Assembly: GCA_903874585.1 (NCBI GenBank)
Contig: CAIQSY010000186.1
Location: 1 to 5,440 of the forward strand
DNA from: an uncultured Chlorobiaceae bacterium
GTDB lineage: Bacteria; Bacteroidota; Chlorobiia; Chlorobiales; Chlorobiaceae
Direction: 5' to 3'
Length of the DNA: 5,440 nt
Part shown: positions 1-5,440 of the stretch, in pieces
How the letters are laid out: each line of letters starts with the position of its first letter
Numbering within the stretch: position 1 is the first letter of the stretch
Made by a program: the position numbers and the translations under genes
The notes under the pieces: model-generated
What the model saw: the letters and a program-made list of their open reading frames with translations, nothing else
What the model was told of the DNA's origin: nothing
Database searches by the model: none

Positions 1-551
1 ATAGAGGCGGGCTGAAAAAGAGGATCGACGCTCATCCAGAGCACAAAGCCAACAATCGTTAAGGCTTGTGCTGGCGTAGGCAGTCCGGAAAATGAATCTT
101 TTTCATAACCTATCATACTGATGTTAAAGCGTGCCAGCCTGAGACCGCTGCCAATCATCAGCAAGGAACTGATACAGATACCGATAAGACCGGGAAAACC
201 TTCAAGTCCGAATTTATAAACAAGATATGCAGGTGCGGCACCAAAAGAGACAAGGTCGGAGAGAGAATCAAGCTCAACACCGAAATCGGAGGTGCCTTTC
301 GTCACTCTTGCAACAAAACCATCGATGGTATCAAAAAACGCTGCAAGAATAATAAACCAGCAAGCGGCCACAAAACTTCCCTCGCCCGCCATGACAAGAG
401 AGATATAACCCGACACCATATTCATCACCGTAAAAACGGAGGGAACAAATGAGCGCGATACCGTGGGAAAACGGATCGAACGCTCACCAGAGCTATTTTT
501 CAGAAAAGGAGGATAGCGTTTCTGTGGTTTTTGTTGATTTGTTTCGGCCAT
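1..551 (-). CDS. pssA: CDP-diacylglycerol--serine O-phosphatidyltransferase (type II PssA), 3' end outside window
   Basis: Transfers a phosphatidyl group from CDP-diacylglycerol to L-serine at the cytoplasmic membrane, giving phosphatidylserine, the precursor of phosphatidylethanolamine. I translated 183 residues from the ATG at 551; the frame is open to the window edge. The full CDP-alcohol phosphatidyltransferase signature is present: D74-x2-D77-G78-x2-A81-R82-x8-G91-x3-D95-x3-D99, whose four aspartates bind metal and CDP. A hydrophobic helix precedes it (about 35-56), and helices follow at about 120-138 and 160-176. The substrate call rests on the N-terminal SFVPSVFTVMNMVSGY segment, the DFGVELDSLSDLVSFGAAPA stretch and the later GLRLARFN and FSGLPTPAQA segments, which are typical of bacterial type II serine enzymes rather than PgsA. 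No in-frame ATG lies just upstream, and no strong Shine-Dalgarno precedes the start. The gene is divergent from menE. A downstream phosphatidylserine decarboxylase would be expected but lies outside view. Confidence 0.93.
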   Translation of the reverse strand, partial: MAETNQQKPQKRYPPFLKNSSGERSIRFPTVSRSFVPSVFTVMNMVSGYISLVMAGEGSFVAACWFIILAAFFDTIDGFVARVTKGTSDFGVELDSLSDLVSFGAAPAYLVYKFGLEGFPGLIGICISSLLMIGSGLRLARFNISMIGYEKDSFSGLPTPAQALTIVGFVLWMSVDPLFQPAS

Positions 552-570
552 AAATTGAAATGGAGAGCAT

Positions 571-703
571 CATGGTAACATCGATCATTGCGTTGAATAA
601 CACAGCACACAATGCCTGAAAAATCAAAAAAATTGAGGTTTTTGACGATTGTAACAAAAATACAAAAAGAGATTACCATCTCCACCTCTTTTTCATGGTA
701 ACA
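571..703. repeat. Pair of 10-bp direct repeats CATGGTAACA, plus an inverted partial copy
   Basis: CATGGTAACA occurs at 571-580 and again at 694-703. The inverted core TTACCAT lies at 673-679 and can pair with ATGGTAA at 695-701 across a 15-nt spacer. All three copies are in the presumed pssA leader or promoter region. They could be binding sites for a regulator or a weak leader hairpin. In AT-rich DNA a 10-bp match may also be chance, so the functional claim is weak even though the sequence match is exact. Confidence 0.3.
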
Positions 704-754
704 AAAAAGGTTGTACTCTTGACGGGCAGACTAACCGGCGGATGATCACTGCCG

Positions 755-858
755 CACCTCGATACGCGCTTCGCGCTACTCGGTGACCGGTCACTGAGTA
801 ACGCAGAAGCGAGTTATATTCCGGTCGCTGAGTAGCGCGAAGCGCGTATCGAAGCGAC
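755..858. repeat. REP/BIME-like cluster of palindromic repeat units
   Basis: The arms at 759-790 and 821-852 are inverted repeats identical at 30 of 32 positions; in a transcript both differences become G-U wobble pairs. The 30-nt loop (791-820) holds most of a third, degenerate copy: CCGGTCACTGAG at 787-798 parallels CCGGTCGCTGAG at 821-832, a 34-bp period, and the similarity runs to about 817. Each outer unit is itself palindromic. The right unit pairs GTCGCT (824-829) with AGCGAC (853-858) around a GCGC-GAA-GCGC core (835-845). The left unit pairs CACC (755-758) with GGTG (782-785). A further near-palindrome spans 777-800 around GTGACCGGTCAC (783-794). This matches the style of extragenic palindromic elements found dispersed in many bacterial genomes. 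Family identity and copy number cannot be judged from one locus. Confidence 0.8.
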
Positions 859-876
859 TTTGCATAAGCAGAGTGT

Positions 877-896
877 TTGGTGCTACATTGCACCAA
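877..896. promoter_or_regulatory. Operator-like dyad TTGGTGC-N6-GCACCAA upstream of menE
   Basis: A perfect 7-bp inverted repeat with a 6-bp spacer (TACATT at 884-889) ends 44 bp before the menE start. The 20-bp size and symmetry fit a dimeric helix-turn-helix regulator site. As RNA it would form a small hairpin in the menE leader. No T-run follows on the plus strand, so it does not look like a terminator. No regulator gene is nearby, and I do not recognise the motif as that of a named regulator. Confidence 0.45.
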
Positions 897-940
897 TTAT
901 GCCAATCAATCAGAGAAATCACCGTTGAAGCAACAAGAAT

Positions 941-2362
941 ATGGATATTGTAGAACGTGCAGCTCAACTTTTTAGCAATGCGCCTGCACTGCGAATGAGT
1001 GATCAACTGCTCTCATTCAATGAGTGCAATCTGCAGGCAGAGGCGATTGCTGCTCGCTTGGCTGGCATGGGAGTGCTGGCGGGCGATATTATCGCTCTTG
1101 TTTCGCCAAATACGCCTGAGCTTGTACTGCTCATGCTCGGCATGCTGAAAGCAGGAATTATTGCTGCTCCGCTGAACTATCGGTTTCCTGAGCATCTGCT
1201 GCGTCACATGTTGGAAAAATTGCATCCTCGTTTGACGCTCACTGCCTCCAAAACAAACATATCCAGCACAACGATAGCATCATTCTTAAGCGATACGTCA
1301 TCTCCATCAAACGCTTATGTTATTGAGAGAGTGTCGGAGATGAATCGTCCGGTATCAATTATCCACACTTCCGCCAGCTCTGGGGAGGCAAAAGCTGCTT
1401 TGCACAGTTTCGCAAACCACTGGTACAGCGCACTCGGTTCACACGAAAATATTCCCTTTGGCAATGGCGATTGCTGGCTGCTTTCACTGCCACTTTACCA
1501 TATTGGCGGTTATGCAATGCTTTTCCGCTCGCTGATGTTCGGCGGCGCACTTGCTGTTGCACCGCCTGATGAGCCGCTCGATCAATCACTGTACAACTTC
1601 CCGCTAACGCACCTCTCCGTTGTGCCGACCCAACTCTATCGGTTGCTTGCTCATAAGGAGAACACTGCACGGTTACGTTCCATGAAAGCGGTGCTGCTTG
1701 GTGGAAGTGCCGTACCAAAATCGTTACTTGAAGATGCCGTTCGGAAAGAAATTCCACTCTACATCAGCTATGGCTCAACCGAAATGAGTTCACAGATTGC
1801 GACAACTTCTGCCGTAACAAGTTGCGATAACATCAATGCTGGTAAGCTACTGCGCTACAGGGAGATATACGTTGCTGAGGATGGTGAATTACTGGTAAAA
1901 GGAGAGTGCCTGTTTCAGGGTTATCTGCGAGAAGGCAAACTCCAGCCACAAACTGATAGCGATGGCTGGTTCCATACGTCGGACATGGGAAGTGTCACGG
2001 ATGATGGCGTTGTAACGGTGATCGGGCGAAAAGATAACATGTTTATTGCGGGAGGGGAAAATATCCACCCGGAGGAGATTGAAACGGCGCTGATGATGAT
2101 TGACGGTATTGTTGAGGCGCTTGTTGTGCCAGCGCATGACGTTGAATATGGCTCTCGTCCGGTTGCGTTCATCAAAACGGTTAAGGTTAATGCACCAGAT
2201 GATGAGAGAATTTCTCGCACAATGAATGCACAGGTCGGAAAGCTAAAAAGCCCGATGCACTACTATCGAGTAAACGAGTGGACAACGCTGCCGGGATCAC
2301 AAAAAATCAACAGAAAATGGTATAAACAGCAGGTTTGTGACGGATTATGGGAAGGGTTATAG
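941..2362 (+). CDS. menE: o-succinylbenzoate--CoA ligase
   Basis: Activates o-succinylbenzoate with ATP and CoA to o-succinylbenzoyl-CoA in the cytoplasm, the step before ring closure by MenB in menaquinone synthesis. The 473-residue protein shows the ANL (acyl-adenylate) motifs in order: phosphate loop HTSASSGEAKAA (142-153), LPLYHIGG (183-190), LLGGSAVP (252-259), YGSTE (277-281), HTSD (345-348), GRKDN (362-366), GGENIHPEEIE (371-381) and the C-terminal catalytic-lysine region SQKINRKWY (K455). The KAALH following the phosphate loop resembles the KAAVH of enterobacterial MenE, and length and overall pattern fit MenE better than long-chain acyl-CoA ligases. The phosphate loop and HTSD each have a small residue where most relatives have glycine. 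The start at 941 gives the usual N-terminus but lacks a clear Shine-Dalgarno. It is a lone plus-strand gene here with no other men gene in view, so the exact acyl substrate is inferred from family resemblance. Confidence 0.85.
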   Translation: MDIVERAAQLFSNAPALRMSDQLLSFNECNLQAEAIAARLAGMGVLAGDIIALVSPNTPELVLLMLGMLKAGIIAAPLNYRFPEHLLRHMLEKLHPRLTLTASKTNISSTTIASFLSDTSSPSNAYVIERVSEMNRPVSIIHTSASSGEAKAALHSFANHWYSALGSHENIPFGNGDCWLLSLPLYHIGGYAMLFRSLMFGGALAVAPPDEPLDQSLYNFPLTHLSVVPTQLYRLLAHKENTARLRSMKAVLLGGSAVPKSLLEDAVRKEIPLYISYGSTEMSSQIATTSAVTSCDNINAGKLLRYREIYVAEDGELLVKGECLFQGYLREGKLQPQTDSDGWFHTSDMGSVTDDGVVTVIGRKDNMFIAGGENIHPEEIETALMMIDGIVEALVVPAHDVEYGSRPVAFIKTVKVNAPDDERISRTMNAQVGKLKSPMHYYRVNEWTTLPGSQKINRKWYKQQVCDGLWEGL

Positions 2363-2366
2363 CCAA

Positions 2367-2918
2367 TCAACCTTTCGCAGCTTGACGCTTCAGGCGACGC
2401 ACCGCCCAAGCCCCACCAAGCCCTGCAATGGGAGCATAAAAGCTACCAGAAAAAAATATACTGATCAAGATATCTTTAAAGCTCATTGATACGGGAGCAA
2501 GCGCAAGTTTCTCCGCTGCCACAAGGGCTTGAGCCTGCTCTGCAAGCTCGGGCTGCTCCTTCGCCATTTCAAGCACCCAATCAACAATCAACGATAGACT
2601 CTCCGTGCCAGGGCGATAGTGCAACAAGGTCATCAAGAAATAGGTAATCACTTCAGAAACTGCACCTCCCACAAAACCAGCCATAGCTCCCAGCACAAAA
2701 GCCTCACGAAACGTCAGCTTTACCTGAAAACGCAGAATGGTTCGATACAGCGAGACCGCACCGGCAAGAAAAATTCCAGCAAACAAAAAAACGTTCAACA
2801 AGGTAAGGTAAGGTACCGTTGTTGTAAGGATGATGATAAGAGCACCAACAACAAGAGCATAGACTTTACCTTCAATCGGCAAAAGCGATAGATTATTAGT
2901 GGGTTCAGCAGGTTTCAT
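2367..2918 (-). CDS. Four-helix integral membrane protein of unknown function
   Basis: A 183-residue protein whose function I do not recognise. Predicted membrane helices lie at about 17-36, 38-57, 73-98 and 148-172. The basic segment 59-71 (YRTILRFQVKLTF) and the basic tail RRLKRQ favour both termini in the cytoplasm, leaving the Glu/Ala-rich segment 100-147 outside the membrane. Helices 3 and 4 are glycine-rich (GAMAGFVGGAVSE, APIAGLGGA), suggesting tight helix packing. Size and layout recall the DUF4199-type membrane proteins of Bacteroidetes/Chlorobi, but this is only a resemblance. The ATG at 2918 is the only in-frame start near the dapB end; it has a weak ribosome site and lies 21 bp after the dapB stop, so it is probably the last gene of the parA-parB-dapB transcript. 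Its stop is 4 bp from the oppositely oriented menE stop, and no terminator hairpin with a T-run is visible at this junction. Confidence 0.8.
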   Translation of the reverse strand: MKPAEPTNNLSLLPIEGKVYALVVGALIIILTTTVPYLTLLNVFLFAGIFLAGAVSLYRTILRFQVKLTFREAFVLGAMAGFVGGAVSEVITYFLMTLLHYRPGTESLSLIVDWVLEMAKEQPELAEQAQALVAAEKLALAPVSMSFKDILISIFFSGSFYAPIAGLGGAWAVRRLKRQAAKG

Positions 2919-2939
2919 ATCTCATTAAGCATGTAGCCA

Positions 2940-3686
2940 TCAAGCAAACTTCTCATCCAGAAAATCATCCATCGTATAAAAGCCCGGTGCGATTTTGTGG
3001 CGCAGAGCGAGCCATGCGGCAGCTTCAACTGCTCCAGCGGCAAAGCCTGAACGATTTTTGGCGGTATGAGTGATCTCAATTTCATCGGCTTCTGAGTCGA
3101 TAAACGCGGAGTGTTTCCCGAACACGCTGCCAAGCCGCACAGAGGCAACCTGCAATTCGCCGGGCGCAAGTTTTTTATTGTCGGACAACTCCCGCACAAC
3201 CGTTGTCTTGCGACTGTTGGCTGAGAGAATCATATCCGCAGCACGAAGCGCGGTGCCACTGGGAAAATCAGCTTTACCGGTGTGGTGCTGCTCGGTAAAA
3301 GCGATATCAAACTGTGCAAATGGCGAAATCAGCCTTGCGGCTTCACGCACGGTGCGTAGAAAGATGTTTACCCCAAGTGAAAAATTTGCAGAGTAGAGTA
3401 ATGACGCTCCAGCGGCAATAAGTTGCTTTTTTACATCATCTTGCATATCATCCCAGCCGGTAGTGCCCACGACAATCGGAACACCGGAAGCAAGCATGGC
3501 GGGAAGGTTTGAGAGAAAAGCATTGCGCACGGTAAAATCGATGATGGCATCGCTGCCCTGAAAAACTTCTGGGGTAATGGTAACGTCAATATCGAGGATG
3601 GCAGCAATTTCATGGCAACCTGATTGCCGGATAACTTGGGCAACCTGCTGCCCCATTCGCCCGTTTCCTAAAAGAGTAAATTTCAT
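2940..3686 (-). CDS. dapB: 4-hydroxy-tetrahydrodipicolinate reductase
   Basis: Reduces 4-hydroxy-tetrahydrodipicolinate with NAD(P)H in the cytoplasm, committing aspartate-derived carbon to diaminopimelate (peptidoglycan) and lysine. The 248-residue protein starts with the Rossmann nucleotide loop GNGRMG (7-12), followed by VVGTTGW (72-78), the YSANFSLGVN hinge (98-107) and the catalytic/substrate block EQHHTGKADFPSGTA (132-146), with H134 the likely acid and K138 the likely substrate-binding lysine. The tail SVRLGSVFGKHSAFI and EIEITHTAKNRSGFAAGAVEAA matches the family closely. It is about 25 residues shorter than the E. coli enzyme, mainly in the second cofactor-binding region after strand 2 (about 31-45), where the strand ends LDID with no following arginine; NADH preference is an inference from that. 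The ATG at 3686 is preceded by a weak GAAAG site. It lies 41 bp after parB, in the same direction. Confidence 0.95.
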   Translation of the reverse strand: MKFTLLGNGRMGQQVAQVIRQSGCHEIAAILDIDVTITPEVFQGSDAIIDFTVRNAFLSNLPAMLASGVPIVVGTTGWDDMQDDVKKQLIAAGASLLYSANFSLGVNIFLRTVREAARLISPFAQFDIAFTEQHHTGKADFPSGTALRAADMILSANSRKTTVVRELSDNKKLAPGELQVASVRLGSVFGKHSAFIDSEADEIEITHTAKNRSGFAAGAVEAAAWLALRHKIAPGFYTMDDFLDEKFA

Positions 3687-3727
3687 ATCGCGTTCTTTCG
3701 TAATGTTTTGCTGTAAACTTTAGTAGT

Positions 3728-4642
3728 TCATTCGTGGTGCATAATCTCAAGCAGGCGCTCAAGATCGTCGTGTGAGAAATATTGGATATGAATTTCGCCC
3801 TTGCCCTCTTTCTTTTCAACAATACGGACTTTGGTAGCAAGATTATTACGCAAGAGTGACTCAAGCTCGGAGAGATGGGTAGAGCGCTCAGATGCGGCAG
3901 TTTGCGGCTTTGCTGATTGCTCCCGAAACATGCGATTGACCAGCGCTTCGGTCTGACGCACGGAGAGCTGATTGGCAAGAATCTGCTTCCATACTTTCAC
4001 CTGCTGCTGTTCGCTGGGCAGATTAATGAGCGCCCGTGCATGACCTGAAGAGATTTCGTGGTTACGAATGCTGTCCTGAATCTGCAGTGGCAACTTGAGC
4101 AGACGCAAAAAATTGCTGACCGTTGAGCGGTTTTTACCCACCTTCTGCGCAATCTCCTCCTGCGAAAGATTGCATTTTGTCGTCAAACTTTTGAGGGCAA
4201 GCGCCACCTCAATAGCATTCAAATCTTCGCGCTGAATATTCTCGATAAGGGCAAGTTCCAGCTTGCTTGAGTCGTCAGCCGCCTCAATAATGTAGGCAGG
4301 AATGAATTTGAAACCCGCCAGCGTTACCGCGCGGAGGCGTCGTTCGCCACTGATGAGCTGATAGCCATCACCATCGCGGCAAACGGTAACCGGCTGAATA
4401 ACACCATTTTCAATAATGGAATTCTTCAGCTCTTCAAGTGCTGTATCATCAAACTCTTTGCGAGGCTGAAACGGATTTGCCCGAATCTTGTCGATTGGCA
4501 ACGTGCCAACGCCGCCATTGTGCGGCAGCTCGCGCTCCTGTTCCACGTTTTCATCTTGAGAGAGCGACGAGACGACCAAGCCTTCATCAGAAAGCAGCGC
4601 TTTCAAACCTCTTCCCAACCCTTTTTTTGCGAAATCACCCAT
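3728..4642 (-). CDS. parB: Chromosome-partitioning protein ParB (Spo0J family)
   Basis: Centromere-binding CTPase clamp that loads at parS sites near the origin and works with ParA to segregate chromosomes. Using the ATG at 4642 gives 304 residues. The N-terminal KKGLGRGLKALL (7-18 region) is the usual ParA-contact segment. The N-domain follows with IRANPFQPR (53-61), GERRLRA (99-105) and ENIQR (134-138), the CTP-binding boxes. A helix-turn-helix lies at about 160-185 (LSQEEIAQKVGKNRSTVSNF), then SGHARALI (199-206). After a variable linker (about 240-258), the C-terminal dimerisation domain runs from about 270 to 301. A GTG at 4648 would add two residues, but an AGGTG ribosome site sits 5 nt before the ATG and directly against the GTG, so I prefer the ATG. 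The gene starts 15 bp after the parA stop. I see no full parS site in the window. Confidence 0.96.
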   Translation of the reverse strand: MGDFAKKGLGRGLKALLSDEGLVVSSLSQDENVEQERELPHNGGVGTLPIDKIRANPFQPRKEFDDTALEELKNSIIENGVIQPVTVCRDGDGYQLISGERRLRAVTLAGFKFIPAYIIEAADDSSKLELALIENIQREDLNAIEVALALKSLTTKCNLSQEEIAQKVGKNRSTVSNFLRLLKLPLQIQDSIRNHEISSGHARALINLPSEQQQVKVWKQILANQLSVRQTEALVNRMFREQSAKPQTAASERSTHLSELESLLRNNLATKVRIVEKKEGKGEIHIQYFSHDDLERLLEIMHHE

Positions 4643-4647
4643 CAGCA

Positions 4648-4652
4648 CACCT
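4648..4652 (-). promoter_or_regulatory. parB ribosome binding site
   Basis: AGGTG on the minus strand is followed by a 5-nt spacer (TGCTG) and the ATG at 4642. This spacing supports that start over the GTG at 4648, which overlaps the site itself. It is one of the clearer Shine-Dalgarno matches in the window; dapB, menE and pssA have weak ones. Confidence 0.6.
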
Positions 4653-4668
4653 GTCAGCTATGGCTGAC
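4653..4668 (-). promoter_or_regulatory. Hairpin over the parA stop codon, abutting the parB ribosome site
   Basis: GTCAGC (4653-4658 on the plus strand), loop TATG, GCTGAC (4663-4668) is a perfect 6-bp stem with a 4-nt loop. In the minus-strand mRNA the stem and loop contain the parA UAG stop (4660-4658), and the stem ends exactly where the parB AGGTG begins. Ribosomes finishing parA would melt it, so it could couple parB translation to parA. There is no U-run, so termination is unlikely. Confidence 0.4.
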
Positions 4669-5440
4669 GAACTTTAAATTTTTTAATATTACCATCCCGT
4701 TCAAAAATCTCCTGAGCCAGATCGAGATAATCTTTCGAACCAATGCACTGCGCATCGTAGAGCAGCGCCGGCATACCGTGGCTTGGTGCCTCCGAAAGCC
4801 GCACATTGCGCCGGATATAGGTTTTATAAACTTTATCTTTGAAAAATTTCCGCACCTCTTCAGCCACCTGCGAAGCAAGACGAAGCCGAGCATCGAACAT
4901 GGTGACAAGAACGCCCTCAATTTCAAGCTTTGGATTGAGGTGTTTGCGTACAATACTGATGGTATTAAGCAGTTTGCCGAGCCCTTCAAGCGCGTAATAT
5001 TCTGCCTGAACAGGAATCAGCACAGAATCGGCTGCGGTAAGCGAATTGAGCGTAATCAGCCCGAGCGAAGGCGGACAATCAATAATAATATAATCGTAGC
5101 GGTCACGGATGCTTTTGAGCGCCTTCTGCATAACGTACTCGCGTTCACGCATATTGACCAGCTCAACCTCCATACCGACAAGATTGACGTTGGAGGGCAA
5201 AACATCGAGATAGTCAAGACTTGAGGATTTGATAGCGTCCTCAATGTTGCCACCTTTTACCATCACCTGATAAAAGGTATTATCAATTTCATCTCCAATT
5301 TCCAGACCAAAGCCAGAGGTGGCATTAGCCTGTGGATCAATATCAATAAGTAATGTTTTGAACTCAGAAATAGCAATGGAGGCTGCTATGTTGACGGAAG
5401 TGGTCGTTTTACCGACTCCCCCCTTCTGGTTTGCAATCGC
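4658..5440 (-). CDS. parA: Chromosome-partitioning ATPase ParA (Soj family), N-terminus outside window
   Basis: ATP-dependent DNA-binding dimer that forms the nucleoid-bound gradient moving ParB-parS complexes. The reading frame is open to the right edge; 260 residues are visible, and family comparison suggests only about 4-8 N-terminal residues are missing. The visible start AIANQKGGVGKTTT contains the deviant Walker A KGGVGKTT with its signature lysine (visible residues 6-13). LLIDIDPQAN (30-39) is the A' motif, and YIIIDCPPSLG (about 117-127) is Walker B. Later RRNVRLSEAPSHGMPALLYD is the characteristic C-terminal Soj block. The absence of an N-terminal helix-turn-helix extension, as far as visible, marks the chromosomal/short type rather than the P1-plasmid type. 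A GTG/ATG pair at 5266-5261 lies inside the protein and is not the start. parB follows 15 bp downstream, forming the standard pair; the operon promoter lies outside the window. Confidence 0.97.
   Translation of the reverse strand, partial: AIANQKGGVGKTTTSVNIAASIAISEFKTLLIDIDPQANATSGFGLEIGDEIDNTFYQVMVKGGNIEDAIKSSSLDYLDVLPSNVNLVGMEVELVNMREREYVMQKALKSIRDRYDYIIIDCPPSLGLITLNSLTAADSVLIPVQAEYYALEGLGKLLNTISIVRKHLNPKLEIEGVLVTMFDARLRLASQVAEEVRKFFKDKVYKTYIRRNVRLSEAPSHGMPALLYDAQCIGSKDYLDLAQEIFERDGNIKKFKVRQP

Larger units (their letters stand above)
552..940. other. Divergent intergenic region between pssA and menE
   Basis: This 389-bp gap has no credible gene. The half next to pssA (552-720) is AT-rich with many A-runs and probably carries the pssA promoter. 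A TACAAT hexamer on the minus strand (653-648) is a possible -10 box, but I see no good -35 partner. On the plus strand TTGACG (719-724) followed 16 bp later by GATGAT (741-746) is a weak sigma70-like candidate for menE; if used, the menE leader would include the palindromic cluster at 755-858. Open frames across the repeat (for example minus 693-896) simply translate the palindromes. No strong ribosome binding site precedes the menE start. Confidence 0.7.

Noticed and set aside
500..685. Small minus-strand frame upstream of and overlapping the pssA start
   Set aside because: It overlaps the start of pssA in another frame, has low-complexity AT-derived residues, and most likely reflects the pssA promoter and leader.
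755..858. Intrinsic terminator
   Set aside because: The large hairpin has no T-run after either arm and lies between divergent 5' ends, where no transcript needs to end.
755..858. CRISPR-like array
   Set aside because: The units are in mixed orientation, the middle copy is degenerate, and there are no regular unique spacers or cas genes.
693..896. Minus-strand open frame across the palindromic cluster
   Set aside because: Its residues come from translating the repeat units; such frames are often wrongly annotated as small hypothetical proteins.
1359..1757. Minus-strand open frame of 132 codons inside menE
   Set aside because: It is the shadow of well-conserved MenE motifs on the other strand and has no domain features or ribosome site of note.
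4539..4554. Possible parS site inside parB (TGTTCCACGT followed by TTTCAT)
   Set aside because: The first 10 bases match the left part of the common parS consensus, but the right half matches at none of its other fixed positions, so the palindrome is missing. It also encodes the ordinary residues NVEQE of ParB. A chance half-site is the simpler explanation.
4520..5224. Long plus-strand open frame (234 codons) opposite parA and parB
   Set aside because: It is fully antisense to two strongly recognised genes, spans their junction, and its product has no recognisable domain.

Overview
The window looks like an ordinary chromosomal segment of a green sulfur bacterium (Chlorobiaceae, Chlorobi) or a close relative. 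This is inferred from moderate base composition, a short DapB, chromosomal-type ParA/ParB, a type II phosphatidylserine synthase and a menaquinone-pathway ligase. No single gene proves the assignment and I make no species call.

Layout: positions 1-551 carry the 5' part of pssA (minus strand), which runs off the left edge. Positions 552-940 form a divergent intergenic region with an AT-rich half next to pssA and a repeat-bearing half next to menE. The repeat half holds a REP/BIME-like cluster of palindromic units (about 755-858) and a compact operator-like dyad (877-896). menE (941-2362, plus strand) meets the minus-strand cluster tail to tail with only 4 bp between stop codons. That cluster reads right to left as parA (runs off the right edge, missing only its first few codons), parB, dapB and a four-helix membrane protein of unknown function.

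Function: parA-parB is the chromosome segregation pair. dapB (diaminopimelate/lysine pathway, feeding peptidoglycan and lysine) and the membrane protein follow with short gaps (15, 41 and 21 bp), so the four genes probably share a transcript. pssA starts phosphatidylethanolamine synthesis. menE activates o-succinylbenzoate for menaquinone, here as a single gene with no other men gene in view.

No mobile element, CRISPR array, tRNA, rRNA or defence system is visible. The features most worth a second look are non-coding: the REP-like cluster, in which two copies of the unit show compensatory base changes, the dyad in front of menE, and a hairpin covering the parA stop codon directly beside the parB ribosome binding site. 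I found no convincing new multi-gene system.
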